64,000 nucleotides of DNA from DASZIT01 sp963819695 (GCA_963819695.1 CAWFXD010000001.1:1860001-1924000), one strand, 5' to 3'. Positions 50,759 to 59,606 are shown, counted from the stretch's first letter. Made by a program: numbers and translations. Notes: generated by a model from the sequence alone, not told the origin.

Positions 50759-51447
50759 GGGATCCCGAACCGAGGTCCGTCGAACCGGTCAACGGTGGCG
50801 AAGGACTCGACGGGGTCCCGTCGCAGCCGGGTGGGTTGGTGGACCGGATGGCCCAGGGCCAGCACCCCGGCCACGACCAGGTCATCGGGAACCCCCAGCG
50901 CGGCCTTCACGATGTCCTCCCGGCGCACCACCATGGTGGTCATGACCCCCGCCAGTCCCTCCTCCCGGGCGGCCAGCAGGATGCTCCAGGCAAACGGGTA
51001 CACCGAGGCGCCGCCCACCATGGTGTAGTGATCGGCGTCGCGGTCCACGGTGGCCAGCCGGGTCAGATCGGCCAACAGCACCAACATCACCGGTACCGAG
51101 TCGAACTGCTCGGCGAACCCGCCCGGGGAATCCGCCGACGCCCGGGCGATGGCTTCCGCCTCGGTCAGCGCCTGGCGCTCCGTGTCCCGGTCGGTGACCG
51201 CCGCCCACGGAGTGAGGCCGGCCTTGAGCTGGGCGAGGTACTCGTACCACCCGGGCAGGTAGCAGTCCCGGAGTTGGCGTCGGATGGCCGGATCCTTGAC
51301 CACCACCACCCGCCACGCCTGACGGTTGCCCCCGTTGGGAGCGAACCTGGCGGTGTCGAGAATCCGGAAGATGACGTCGTCGGGCACCGCGGTCGGCTCG
51401 AAGTCCCGTACCGCCCCGGTGGTTCGTAGCCCGACGCTCAATTCCAT
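50755..51447 (-). CDS. Nitroreductase-family flavoprotein
   Basis: About 230 residues from ATG 51447 (MELSVGLRTTGAVRDFEPTAVPDD). FMN-binding features: RFAPNGGNRQAWRVVVV and the C-terminal GVPDDLVVAGVLALGHP. The longer ORF start adds 43 unrelated residues. It starts the operon with the luciferase-like gene and the hypothetical gene. Such enzymes reduce nitro groups, enones or quinones, or process flavins. Confidence 0.87.
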   Translation of the reverse strand: MELSVGLRTTGAVRDFEPTAVPDDVIFRILDTARFAPNGGNRQAWRVVVVKDPAIRRQLRDCYLPGWYEYLAQLKAGLTPWAAVTDRDTERQALTEAEAIARASADSPGGFAEQFDSVPVMLVLLADLTRLATVDRDADHYTMVGGASVYPFAWSILLAAREEGLAGVMTTMVVRREDIVKAALGVPDDLVVAGVLALGHPVHQPTRLRRDPVESFATVDRFDGPRFGIP

Positions 51448-51514
51448 CTGCCCGACGGTAGTGGCATCGACAGGTGCGTGTGCCGTGGGTTGGGGAACCG
51501 CCTCCGATCGGTGC

Positions 51515-51997
51515 CTAGAGAACCTCGAGGATGGCGTCGGCGGCACTGACCGACAGGCCGGCACCCGGCTCGACATTGAGGGCGGTCACCACCCCGTCCT
51601 CGATGACCGCGGCATAGCGCTGCGAGCGGGTCCCGAGGCCGAAGCCGCTGCCGTCCATCTCGAGGCCGACGGCTTTGGTGAAGTCGCCGTTGCCGTCGGC
51701 CAGCATCAGCACCTTGTCCCCCACCCCTTGCGCGTCGCCCCAGGCACCCATGACGAAGGGGTCGTTGACGGAGATACAGGCAATGGTGTCGACACCCTTG
51801 GCCTTCAGATCGTCGTAGCGGATGAGGTAGCTCGGAAGGTGATAATCCGAGCAGGTCGGGGTGAACGCCCCCGGCACTGCGAACAGCACCACCTTGCCCT
51901 TGCCCAGGACTTCGCCCGTCTGCACCGGGAGGGGGCCCTGGGTTCCCATCGTCATCACCTTCACATCGGGAATGCGGTCGCCGACCGACAGGGTCAT
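51515..51997 (-). CDS. Prx5-type peroxiredoxin
   Basis: A 160-residue peroxiredoxin: opening GDRIPDVKVMTMG and the active-site loop AVPGAFTPTCSDYHLPSY with the peroxidatic Cys at about 49. Length and the PGAFTPTCS sequence are those of the AhpC/TSA Prx5 subfamily, which use glutathione-, thioredoxin- or mycoredoxin-type reductants. It stands as a single gene, 67 bp before the nitroreductase start. Confidence 0.93.
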   Translation of the reverse strand: MTLSVGDRIPDVKVMTMGTQGPLPVQTGEVLGKGKVVLFAVPGAFTPTCSDYHLPSYLIRYDDLKAKGVDTIACISVNDPFVMGAWGDAQGVGDKVLMLADGNGDFTKAVGLEMDGSGFGLGTRSQRYAAVIEDGVVTALNVEPGAGLSVSAADAILEVL

Positions 51998-52124
51998 GGT
52001 GTGTCTCCTCGTGTTCGTGGCGGCCCCGCCAAGCGGTTCCCCGGTCGGGGTCGGCCGTCGAGGTCAGCTTACGCGCACCGGCCAGGATCACCGCCCCGAC
52101 TCCGAAGGCCGCCACCGAGCCGCA

Positions 52125-53042
52125 CTAGATGGCGGCCATGGCGGAGATGATCGGCGCGAACCGTTCGATGGAGGCGAGCTGTTTGGCGCGGGTGTTGCCG
52201 GGGAAACCAACGGTCACCCAGTGGACGCCCAACCCGGCCAGGCCCTCGAGGGTCTCGATCACCGAGCCGTCGTCCTGGTCAATGGTGCCGATGTCGGAGA
52301 GGCCGACCGGTGCGAACACGATGGTCAGTGGTTGGACCCGCCCAATCGCCTCGGCGTACTCGGCGGCGTACTCCAACTCGCGGGCCAGATCAGCCGATGT
52401 CTCCAGTACCGCCGTCTTGGTGTACTTGGCCATGCCCGGCGGGTTGGGGAAGGGACACCAACCGTCGCCCAACTCCACGGCCCGCCGGATGGCCCGACGG
52501 CTGTTGCCGCCGATCCAGAGGATCGGGTGGGGCCGTTGGACCGGAACCGGCAGCATGGTGTTCCCCGGCGCCTGGAAGAACTCGCCGTACCAGGTCACGC
52601 TCTCCCCCGTCCAGGCCGCTTTCATGGCCCGGATGGCCTCGTCGGTGCGATCGCCACGATCCGCGAACGGCACTCCGAGGGCGGTGAACTCCGGCTCGAG
52701 GTATCCCGCCCCGGTCCCGATGGTCACCCGCCCGCCGCTCAACACGTCGAGGCTGGCGATTCCCTTGGCGGCCATGAACGGATTGCGGTAGGCGAGGATG
52801 AACAGGTTGGTGTGCAACCGGATCTTCGAGGTGGCCGCGGCCGCGAACGACAGCGCCACCAGTGGGTCGAGGGCGTGATGGCCGCCGTGGGCCAACCACT
52901 GGTCGCCGGGAAAGGGATGCTCGGTGGTGAACACCGCACCGAATCCCACCGCTTCGGCCGCCGACGATAGCTCTCCGATTGCCCCGGGGGACAAGAACTC
53001 GTCGCCGCGGTCCACCCGGTGGGTTGGAAGTCGTAACGACAT
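52125..53042 (-). CDS. Second luciferase-like (F420-dependent type) oxidoreductase
   Basis: About 305 residues from ATG 53042: AEAVGFGAVFTTEHPFPGD, IRLHTNLFILAYRNPFMAAKGIASLDVLSGGRVTIGTGAGYLEPEFTALGV, HPILWIGGNSRRAIRRAVELGDGWCPFP. The pattern is the TIGR03619-type LLM family. It differs enough from the gene at 49868-50758 to act on another substrate. It ends 127 bp before the peroxiredoxin start. Confidence 0.86.
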   Translation of the reverse strand: MSLRLPTHRVDRGDEFLSPGAIGELSSAAEAVGFGAVFTTEHPFPGDQWLAHGGHHALDPLVALSFAAAATSKIRLHTNLFILAYRNPFMAAKGIASLDVLSGGRVTIGTGAGYLEPEFTALGVPFADRGDRTDEAIRAMKAAWTGESVTWYGEFFQAPGNTMLPVPVQRPHPILWIGGNSRRAIRRAVELGDGWCPFPNPPGMAKYTKTAVLETSADLARELEYAAEYAEAIGRVQPLTIVFAPVGLSDIGTIDQDDGSVIETLEGLAGLGVHWVTVGFPGNTRAKQLASIERFAPIISAMAAI

Positions 53043-53084
53043 CTGCACAGTGGTCAGCGCTCCTTGGTCAACCGGCGTTACCGG

Positions 53085-53324
53085 CTACTGCGCCCCACCA
53101 TCCACGATGGTGTCGACGATCCGGTCGCACCGGCGACACCAGGCGGCCTGAGAGGAACGGTCACTCGGATGGACAAGCCCACCACATCGGCCGCACCGGT
53201 GGATGATCGGAGATTCACTGGTGCTGGCGGCCATGAGATATTCAGTCTGGCATACGGGATGTGCTGGCGAAAGGTATTGGCAGTGCCCACACAACTTCGG
53301 AATGTGATCGAAGTCGTCTCTCAC
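53085..53324 (-). CDS. Small zinc-ribbon-like protein
   Basis: A 79-residue protein with three CxxC knuckles: LCGHC near the start, HRCGRCGG in the middle and WCRRCDRIV near the end, plus a lone Cys (PVCQ). This is more Cys than chance would give in a GC-rich frame, so a zinc-binding protein is likely. It begins with GTG. It lies between the thioesterase and the second luciferase-like gene, all on the minus strand. Confidence 0.6.
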   Translation of the reverse strand: MRDDFDHIPKLCGHCQYLSPAHPVCQTEYLMAASTSESPIIHRCGRCGGLVHPSDRSSQAAWCRRCDRIVDTIVDGGAQ

Positions 53325-53332
53325 TTAGTTTC

Positions 53333-53767
53333 TCAGCCGCCGCGGAATCGCTCTCCCTTGATCCATTCGGGCAGCCGGCCGGCCTTTCCGGCGGCATCGA
53401 CCGCCCCGTGCACGGTGACCGCGGTGGCGCAGGCCTTCCCGTCCACCGCCAGCAGGTATCCGATCTGGAAGGTGGTGCCGGTCAGGTTGCCTACCCTCAG
53501 GGAGATCTCGACCACCTCATCGAACTTGAGGGCCCGCCGGTACTGGACGAATGATTCCAGCACCGCGAGGTCGGACCCATCGGCTCGGACCTCGTCGTAG
53601 GGATGGCCGATGGATCGCAGAAACTCGACCCGGGCCACCTCGAGGTACAGGAGGTAGGCCGCGTGATGGACGACGCCCATGGCATCCGTCTCGGAGAATC
53701 GGGTTCGGAGGGTTTGGGTGAACGTATAGTCCGCCGGGTCGGTCGACGGGACAAGGGCGAGTCTCAC
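53333..53767 (-). CDS. Hotdog-fold acyl-CoA thioesterase (YbgC/FcbC type)
   Basis: A 144-residue hotdog protein with the signature TDAMGVVHHAAYLLYLEVARVEFLR (Asp and the helix that follows), as in 4-hydroxybenzoyl-CoA thioesterase and YbgC. The usual Tyr after the HH pair is absent (VVHHAAY rather than VVYHANY). It hydrolyses acyl- or aryl-CoA thioesters. It begins with GTG 53767. Confidence 0.87.
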   Translation of the reverse strand: MRLALVPSTDPADYTFTQTLRTRFSETDAMGVVHHAAYLLYLEVARVEFLRSIGHPYDEVRADGSDLAVLESFVQYRRALKFDEVVEISLRVGNLTGTTFQIGYLLAVDGKACATAVTVHGAVDAAGKAGRLPEWIKGERFRGG

Positions 53768-53783
53768 CCGACGGAGGCTACCG

Positions 53784-54722
53784 TCAGACCGGCTCCGTCT
53801 CGGGCTGGTTCCACTCGATCCAGCCGGTGCCGGACCGTCCGTCCTTGGCGGTGAAACGGGCCATGGCCCGCGGGAACCGGCTGATGCGCCCGTCGTCGGC
53901 GGTCAGCAGCAGCGGGGCGAAGGCCAGCGGCTCGATGTCCACCTCGAGGTGCCCGGGCTCGACCATCGCGGCGCCGCGGGCCGGCATACCTTCGGTGCCG
54001 TCGTCTTCGGAGACCGACAGGGTCTCGATCGAACGTACCGATCCGTCCGGCGGCTGCACGTAGCCCAGCGCCACCGGGAAGCCCGGTACCCGGATGTCGG
54101 CCCAGTGCAGCCGGGTGCCGTCGTCCAGACGAACCGACGCCCAGCACCAACCGAACGCCCACCAGTCTCGGACTCCCCAGGAATGATCCCGTTGGCCTTC
54201 GCCGCGCACCACGATCCGCTCATCACCGATCGACACCTCGCCTTCCACCCGGCAGGGGATCTCATAGCGGGTGGTGACGTCGTACTGGTACGGGATGCCA
54301 TCGGTGATCCACTCCAGGTCCATGGCCAGTGCGGTGGCCCGACCGGCATCGCCGTGATAGCTGGCCGACGGATCGGCGTGGCTGGCCGCCGGGGCGGTGG
54401 CCCGCAACCGCATCGCCTGCAGCGGGTCTTTGCCGAGACAGGCGATCGAGTGCCCGTCGGCTTCGAGGGTGACGTCGGTCCCGGACAAGGTGGGCAGGTG
54501 GTAGTCCACCGAGGCCACCATCGGCCGCTCGGGTCCGACCACCATGGTCGTCCACCAGGTGACGCCCAGGTTGGGATACAGCCCGATGCGGGCGTAGCCG
54601 CCCACGGATCCGTCGTCGGCCACGAAGTCGAGGTAGTACGACTCGTTCCACAGTGGATCGGCGTCGGGACGGTGCAGTCCCTCGTCGAACGGTTCGACCC
54701 GGTGGGGGCGGTGGTCAGGCAT
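53784..54722 (-). CDS. Lipocalin-like (CrtC/DUF7064-type) protein, second copy
   Basis: About 312 residues from ATG 54722 (MPDHRPHRVEPFD), within an 8-bp overlap of the phosphotransferase stop. The shared features with the first copy are IGLYPNLG and GQRDHSWGVRDWWAFGW. It is slightly shorter than the paralogue (371 residues). As there, the phosphotransferase gene lies immediately upstream, so the two proteins probably work together on one substrate. Confidence 0.7.
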   Translation of the reverse strand: MPDHRPHRVEPFDEGLHRPDADPLWNESYYLDFVADDGSVGGYARIGLYPNLGVTWWTTMVVGPERPMVASVDYHLPTLSGTDVTLEADGHSIACLGKDPLQAMRLRATAPAASHADPSASYHGDAGRATALAMDLEWITDGIPYQYDVTTRYEIPCRVEGEVSIGDERIVVRGEGQRDHSWGVRDWWAFGWCWASVRLDDGTRLHWADIRVPGFPVALGYVQPPDGSVRSIETLSVSEDDGTEGMPARGAAMVEPGHLEVDIEPLAFAPLLLTADDGRISRFPRAMARFTAKDGRSGTGWIEWNQPETEPV

Positions 54723-55809
54723 GGGCACTCCTTTGCAGCATTGCCTCGGCGTCGATGTCGATGGCCTGTTGGGCGTGACGTTGCACGCTGGTGACGAACC
54801 AGTCGTCCCCGCGGTCGGTCCGTTTGACCAGCATGGAAGCCGCGATGGCCATCAGCAATCCCCCGAAACAGGTCAGCCGATAGTCGTCCTCGAGCTGGGC
54901 GAGCCCGTAGCTGGACACCCCCTCCTCCACCAGCGACCGGTGATAGGCCAGCAGCAGATCATGCTCGTGGGCGCGGCGATCGGCCACCGTAAGGCTCCCG
55001 CCCAAGAAATAGGAGAGGTCGGAGGCGCCCATCCCCCAGGAGGCCGTCTGCCAGTCCACCACCCACGGCCGTGGGTCACCGGGGCGGAACAGCAGGTTGT
55101 CGAGGCGGAAGTCGCCGTGGGTGACGGTGCGGGGTCCGGACAGGGAGTCGAGCCATCCCTCCAGACCGGCGACGAACCGCTCGCACAGGGCCAGCTGAGA
55201 GGTCTCGAGCCGATCCTGGTAGCGCTCGATGAATCCGGGGAACAACGACCCCACCAAGGCCGCCATCAGCTCGCTCGACCCCGGGGAGGCGCGATTGAGC
55301 CAGGGCAGCGCTCCGAGCGCCGGCGACTCCCACACCGGGCCGTGCAACGCGGCCATTTCACCGAGGGCGGCGGCCGCCACTTCCGGTGCACACCCGTCGA
55401 GCTGCTCACCCTGGACAGCCTCGGTGGCGTCTTCGAGCAGAAGCACGAACCAGCCGGTGTCCGGGTCATGCCATCTGAAGTAACTCTGGGGGATCCGGGT
55501 CCCGACCAGTTCGGCCACCGCATCGTAGAAACACACCTCGATCTCGTAGGCCCGGAGCACCAGACCGGTGTTCCGGCTGGTGTCGTCCTCGGATGCGAAT
55601 TTGGCGATCAGCGAGGGCGGCCCGGCACCCGGCGGGTCGAAGGTGAGGGTGACCCGCACGGTGTCGGCCATCTGGCCGGTACCCACCGGTTCGAAGGACA
55701 GCGACCGCACCGAGGCGCCGGCCTCCAGTGTCCCGGACAGCACCGAGGTCAGCCATTCGGGCGTGACATCCCCAGGGTTCCGGATCCCTTCGCCGGTCGG
55801 CGTCATCAT
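54715..55809 (-). CDS. APH-fold phosphotransferase, second copy
   Basis: A 364-residue APH/choline kinase-fold protein. Unlike the first copy it has the full catalytic motif THGDFRLDN (about 235-243) and VVDWQTASWG for the metal. The N-terminal glycine-rich loop is around VGTGQMADT. It is likely a kinase for a small hydroxylated molecule or a lipid-modifying enzyme; a resistance role is not supported. Start ATG 55809. Confidence 0.86.
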   Translation of the reverse strand: MMTPTGEGIRNPGDVTPEWLTSVLSGTLEAGASVRSLSFEPVGTGQMADTVRVTLTFDPPGAGPPSLIAKFASEDDTSRNTGLVLRAYEIEVCFYDAVAELVGTRIPQSYFRWHDPDTGWFVLLLEDATEAVQGEQLDGCAPEVAAAALGEMAALHGPVWESPALGALPWLNRASPGSSELMAALVGSLFPGFIERYQDRLETSQLALCERFVAGLEGWLDSLSGPRTVTHGDFRLDNLLFRPGDPRPWVVDWQTASWGMGASDLSYFLGGSLTVADRRAHEHDLLLAYHRSLVEEGVSSYGLAQLEDDYRLTCFGGLLMAIAASMLVKRTDRGDDWFVTSVQRHAQQAIDIDAEAMLQRSAHA

Positions 55810-55854
55810 CTTCGGTCGATCCCTATGGCGGTCACGGTTTCAGAGCGCCGGCAT

Positions 55855-56484
55855 CTAGGTATTGACGGTGCCGGTGGTGGTGCCGGCGGGTACATCGACC
55901 TCGACCACCGGTTCGGGACGGTCGTCGAATTCGGTCCGGAGGGCGCGGGACATCACCGCGTGCTGCAGGTAGAGGGCGCCGATGTAGGTGAGCTCGAGGA
56001 TCTCCTCGTCGCTGAGAGCTCCCCGGAGGCCGTCGAACAGGCCGTCGGGTACCCGCCCCCGGTCGAACACCAGGCAGTCCACGTAGGCCAGGACCAGTCG
56101 CTCGGTCTCATCGAAGCAGGTGGCCGCGGCCCAATGCGGGATCGCCCCCACGACGTCGTCACCGATCCCGATGGCGCGCATCGACTTGCAGTGCTGGGAG
56201 AACACGAACTGGCTCCCCACCGTCCAGCCGACCCGGGTCTGGGCGATCTCCCGCAACCGCGCCGCCAACCGGCGGTGCGGGCTCTGATACAGAGCGAACC
56301 CCTGCACCGAATGTTCGAGCACGTCGGGGACCAAGGCGAACACCGTCCACCAGTCACCCGGCGAACCGGTGGCGGTTCCCGGCTCGGCCACCGGGTCCCG
56401 GTCGTCGAACATGAAGTCGTACATGGTGGTGACGATCGGCGCCTCGGCCTCGGCCCTGGCCACCTGGCGGAGTCGGGGAGACAC
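55855..56484 (-). CDS. AhpD/carboxymuconolactone decarboxylase-like protein
   Basis: A 209-residue helical protein of the AhpD/CMD fold: LREIAQTRVGWTVGSQFVFSQHCKSMRAIG (the core helix, with one Cys in SQHC where AhpD has CxxC) and FDETERLVLAYVDCLVFDRG. Because the second Cys of the CxxC is missing, peroxidase-type AhpD activity is doubtful. It begins 3 bp after the VOC gene stop, and so is part of the same operon. Confidence 0.75.
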   Translation of the reverse strand: MSPRLRQVARAEAEAPIVTTMYDFMFDDRDPVAEPGTATGSPGDWWTVFALVPDVLEHSVQGFALYQSPHRRLAARLREIAQTRVGWTVGSQFVFSQHCKSMRAIGIGDDVVGAIPHWAAATCFDETERLVLAYVDCLVFDRGRVPDGLFDGLRGALSDEEILELTYIGALYLQHAVMSRALRTEFDDRPEPVVEVDVPAGTTTGTVNT

Positions 56485-56487
56485 GAC

Positions 56488-57045
56488 TCAGGCCATCGAC
56501 CGGTCGACGCCCCGCTTCGGCGCATGGGCCACGTCGGCCTCGGTCAACGCCCGGGTCCAACAGGCGAACTCGAGGAGGATCCCGTCCGGATCCTGAAAAT
56601 AGACGGACCGCACGAACACGCCAGGGTGATTGGCGTCGGCGATCCCCCACTCGCTGTCGTCGTGGTTGGCGACCTCGGTGCAGTCCACCCCGGCCGCGAC
56701 CAGCCGGTCCCGGTACTCGTCGATCCGCTCGGCGGGCACCGAGAAGGCGACGTGGTTCATGGAACCGACCGCGCTGGTCAGACTGCCCTGATCGGGCCGG
56801 CCGGTCGGCGCCGAGACCCCGGGTACCCCGTCGGGGGCGTCGGGGAACCAGAAGAAGGCCAGACAGTCGCCGCCGCCGCAGTCGAAGAAGAAGTGCTGTC
56901 CCATCCCGGCCGGGAGCTCGATGGTCTTGACCAGGGCCATCCCCAGCACATTGGTGTAGAAGTCGACGGTGCGCTCCATGTCGCTGCACACCAGGGCCAG
57001 ATGATTGACCCCCCGGAATTCAAACCCGGCTTCGGATGACGTCAT
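56488..57045 (-). CDS. VOC-family protein (glyoxalase/dioxygenase-like)
   Basis: About 185 residues from ATG 57045 (MTSSEAGFEFRGVNHLALV): HLALVCSDMERTVDFYTNVLGMALV, HFFFDCGGGDCLAFFWFP, NHVAFSVPAERIDEYRDRLVAAGVDC and RSVYFQDPDGILLEFACW (metal-binding His and Glu). The second half of the domain is typical of ring-cleavage dioxygenase-like or epimerase-like VOC proteins. The 277-bp gap upstream (57046-57322) holds a C10 run at 57175-57184, and a 12-bp CCCGCCGGCGGG palindrome at 57145-57156, but no gene. Confidence 0.83.
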   Translation of the reverse strand: MTSSEAGFEFRGVNHLALVCSDMERTVDFYTNVLGMALVKTIELPAGMGQHFFFDCGGGDCLAFFWFPDAPDGVPGVSAPTGRPDQGSLTSAVGSMNHVAFSVPAERIDEYRDRLVAAGVDCTEVANHDDSEWGIADANHPGVFVRSVYFQDPDGILLEFACWTRALTEADVAHAPKRGVDRSMA

Positions 57046-57322
57046 GATCCCCTCCCTGGCCGGGGTGCGGTGCCAGCTGGCGTCCCACCGCACCCGTACG
57101 ACTACAACTTGGCACAGATGGGCGGCGGATTCAGGTTCAGCCGGCCCGCCGGCGGGAGAATGCCGGGATTCCCACCCCCCCCCCAGGCTCATCGTCGCCG
57201 GTCCGATCGGAGCGGAGTCGCGTCAGCTCCGCCAGCATCCCGAACGGCCGGCCCGCATCGACGGAGGCCCGTTGGCCGACCCGGCCCGATTGAGCGGGCA
57301 CCGGGAGGATGGGCCGGAGAAG

Positions 57323-58225
57323 CTAGGCGCCACCGGTCACGGGGATCGGATTCGACAACCCGATGGTCGGACGCCGGAGGGAGACATACAGAGGGGGCAG
57401 ACGCTGGAGGAGCCGGGCCGGACGGTACCGGTACCAGCGGACCAGCAGCCGGTCGATGCGGTGGAACAACCGCTGGTCCCGGGCGGACAGCTCGAGTCCG
57501 AACCGCTGCCGGATCCGGGGGTCGAGGGTGCCGATGGCCATGACCCGGGCCGGCCGCACCGCGGCGGCGGGGACATTCCAGTGCCGGAACCAGAGCACCT
57601 CCCGGACCATCGCCGCGCTGGTGGCGGTGGGCATCAACTCGTCGCCGTCGATGACCCTCTCGAAGTAGCGGGCGAACTCGGCCCGGTCGGCCGGGATGAT
57701 GGCGGCGGGGATACCGAAGAAGCCGGCGAAGGTCACGAAGTCCCGGTAGAGGGCATCGGCTTCGGCATCGTGCAGCGGCCGGACCCATCGGGCTTGGGCC
57801 ACCTGAGTGGCGTCGAACAGGGTGGCCCACACCCACAACAGGAGCGACGCGTCGTGGGCGGTGTAGGCGGAGCCATGGGGCCAGGCCGGATTCGGTTCGG
57901 GTAGGTCGCCGTGGACATGGTCATGGAACCGGTAGACCTGGTTGGCCGCGGCCCGGGCCACCGTCGGGCTGCCCCAAACCAGCCGGAGCCCGACGTCGGC
58001 GGTGGACCATGCCCGGGTGAACGGGCGGGCCCGGAACAAGCTGTGGTGGGTAACGCCGGCGCCGATCTTGGCGTGGGCCACCTCCATCACCAGTGTCCGT
58101 TGCAAGAGGAGGCCGAGGATGGGCTCCGACGACAGCCTCCGGATGGCGCTGTGGCGATGGAAACCGGTCGAGGCCCAGGGATCGAGTTGCCCCAGCCGCT
58201 CCGGCTCGAAACGTTCGGCATCCAT
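57323..58225 (-). CDS. DUF2236/MpaB-family oxygenase-like protein
   Basis: About 300 residues from ATG 58225 (MDAERFEPERLGQLDP). Helical DUF2236 protein, as in MpaB and latex-clearing-type enzymes: LVMEVAHAKIGAGVTHHSLFRARPFTRAWST, ANQVYRFHDHVHG (His cluster) and AHDASLLLWVWATLFDATQ, consistent with a heme- or iron-binding helical fold. The longer ORF start covers the divergent regulator's operator and is not used. Function is unclear for bacterial members; hydrocarbon oxidation has been shown for some. Confidence 0.82.
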   Translation of the reverse strand: MDAERFEPERLGQLDPWASTGFHRHSAIRRLSSEPILGLLLQRTLVMEVAHAKIGAGVTHHSLFRARPFTRAWSTADVGLRLVWGSPTVARAAANQVYRFHDHVHGDLPEPNPAWPHGSAYTAHDASLLLWVWATLFDATQVAQARWVRPLHDAEADALYRDFVTFAGFFGIPAAIIPADRAEFARYFERVIDGDELMPTATSAAMVREVLWFRHWNVPAAAVRPARVMAIGTLDPRIRQRFGLELSARDQRLFHRIDRLLVRWYRYRPARLLQRLPPLYVSLRRPTIGLSNPIPVTGGA

Positions 58226-58267
58226 CTGGGGCTCGATCACCTCGTCGCCTTTCCCTGACCTGGGGCT

Positions 58268-58295
58268 CGCTACAAATGCACTATATACTGTAGCG
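58268..58295. promoter_or_regulatory. Inverted repeat operator between DUF2236 and TetR genes
   Basis: CGCTACA at 58268-58274 and TGTAGCG at 58289-58295 are perfect 7-bp arms with 14 bp between them. It spans a TATACT at 58284-58289 that may be a -10 box. The position, 42 bp from the DUF2236 start and 36 bp from the TetR start, fits control of both. Confidence 0.65.
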
Positions 58296-58331
58296 AATGT
58301 TGTACCGAACGACCGACGAGGCGGGGCGGGG

Positions 58332-58982
58332 ATGGCCGAACCGGTAACCGCGCTCCAACTCCTCGAGGCGTTGCCGCCCAGGCCGTCAGCGGCACTGGAC
58401 CCGGTGCTCGACGCCACCGAGCGGTGCCTGGCCCGGTACGGGATCCGGCGGACCTCGATGACCGACATCGCCAAGGAGATGGGTGTCGCCCGGACCACCT
58501 TGTACCGGCAGGTTGGTTCGGTAGAGGAGGCGATCGCCCTGGCTGTCTCCCGCCAGCTGCACCGATTCCTCGACGGACTGGTCGACCTCCTGATGACTCC
58601 GGGCGGAGCAGGGCCGCACCGGTTCATCGCCGCCATCGGCGGCGCCATCCGGTTCGGACGATCCAACCCGGTGGTCCTCAGGGTGCTGGAGGACGAACCC
58701 GACATCATGGGAGCGCTGGTCACCCGCGATCTGGGTACCTACGCCGCCCAGATCGCCGACGCCCTCACCCCCATCGTCGATGTCGCGATGGCGGCGGGGA
58801 TGCTCCGGCCGGCCGACCCCCACCTCACCGCGGAGTGGATCGTCCGGGTGGTGGTGGTGCTGATGGTCATCCCTCCGGAGAGCGATCTCGATCAGATGCT
58901 CGACTACGCGCTGCTTCCGGTCCTCGAGCCAGGGGTACCGGCCAGATCCTCAGCAACTGGCGGCAGTTCACAGCAGCTTTAG
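58332..58982 (+). CDS. TetR-family regulator
   Basis: A 216-residue TetR protein from ATG 58332 (MAEPVTALQL). HTH: VLDATERCLARYGIRRTSMTDIAKEMGVARTTLYRQVGSVEEA (about 25-67, in parts). The C-terminal domain is helical and hydrophobic. It is divergent from the DUF2236 gene and convergent with the Mce-associated gene, whose 3' end it overlaps by 15 bp. It probably controls the DUF2236/catabolic genes and not the mce operon. Confidence 0.88.
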   Translation: MAEPVTALQLLEALPPRPSAALDPVLDATERCLARYGIRRTSMTDIAKEMGVARTTLYRQVGSVEEAIALAVSRQLHRFLDGLVDLLMTPGGAGPHRFIAAIGGAIRFGRSNPVVLRVLEDEPDIMGALVTRDLGTYAAQIADALTPIVDVAMAAGMLRPADPHLTAEWIVRVVVVLMVIPPESDLDQMLDYALLPVLEPGVPARSSATGGSSQQL

Positions 58983-59606
58983 ATCAGAGATCAACCACTT
59001 GGAGCCCGGCCGGACAAGGGTCATCTGGATCCGGCTGTTGTCCGGCGTCGAACCGCCCGTCTGCGCCGTGTTGGTCACGGTCTGATTTACGAAGAGCACC
59101 ACCACCGCGCGGCTCGTGGTCGCCGACGTGACACCGGATGCCACCACCGATCCCTTGGCAGTGGCTTTGTATTGCCCCAGCACCTTGGCCAGCGAAGCAC
59201 TCGACTGGATGAATGTCCGCCGGAACGCGGGAGTCGACTCTTGTTCGACCACTGCGAAGTCACGGGCCAAATGGCGGTAGTCATAGGAGGCGACATTCAC
59301 CGCATACGCCCGGGCGGCGGCGGTTGCGCTGTCCCGGGCGCTGGCGAGGTCTCGCTGATCGGACAATTGCCACTGGGAGACAATCACTCCAGCCGACAGC
59401 ACGGCAACGACCAGGGTCACGATGGCCGTGCGCAGCGAGGGGCGTGGTAGCTTTCGCCGCACCGCGGACTCTGACTTCTCCGATGGCTCGGCGACTTCAG
59501 TCGCCGGCTCCGGCGTCTCGGCCCAGTCGACCACCTCGGCCCAGTCAACGCTGTCCGACGCGTCGGCATTGTCCGGCAGCGTCTGGCTCTTCGATTCTGC
59601 GGTCAC
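58968..59606 (-). CDS. Mce-associated membrane protein
   Basis: A 212-residue protein: an acidic cytoplasmic N-terminus, one membrane segment (SLRTAIVTLVVAVLSAGVIVS, about 57-77) and an extracytoplasmic domain with the pattern of Mce-associated (Mas/VirB8-like) proteins: SARDSATAAARAYAVNVASYDYRHL, RTFIQSSASLAKVLGQYKAT, SRAVVVLFVNQTV, and SRIQMTLVRPGSKWLISDL. It is the last gene of the mce operon, 95 bp after mceF. It probably stabilises or connects the Mce complex in the envelope. Confidence 0.88.
   Translation of the reverse strand: MTAESKSQTLPDNADASDSVDWAEVVDWAETPEPATEVAEPSEKSESAVRRKLPRPSLRTAIVTLVVAVLSAGVIVSQWQLSDQRDLASARDSATAAARAYAVNVASYDYRHLARDFAVVEQESTPAFRRTFIQSSASLAKVLGQYKATAKGSVVASGVTSATTSRAVVVLFVNQTVTNTAQTGGSTPDNSRIQMTLVRPGSKWLISDLKLL

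Noticed and set aside
54721..57039. 772-residue plus-strand ORF
   Set aside because: It is a mirror of four minus-strand genes and is Gly/His/Gln-rich with no domain. High GC makes such long shadow frames common.
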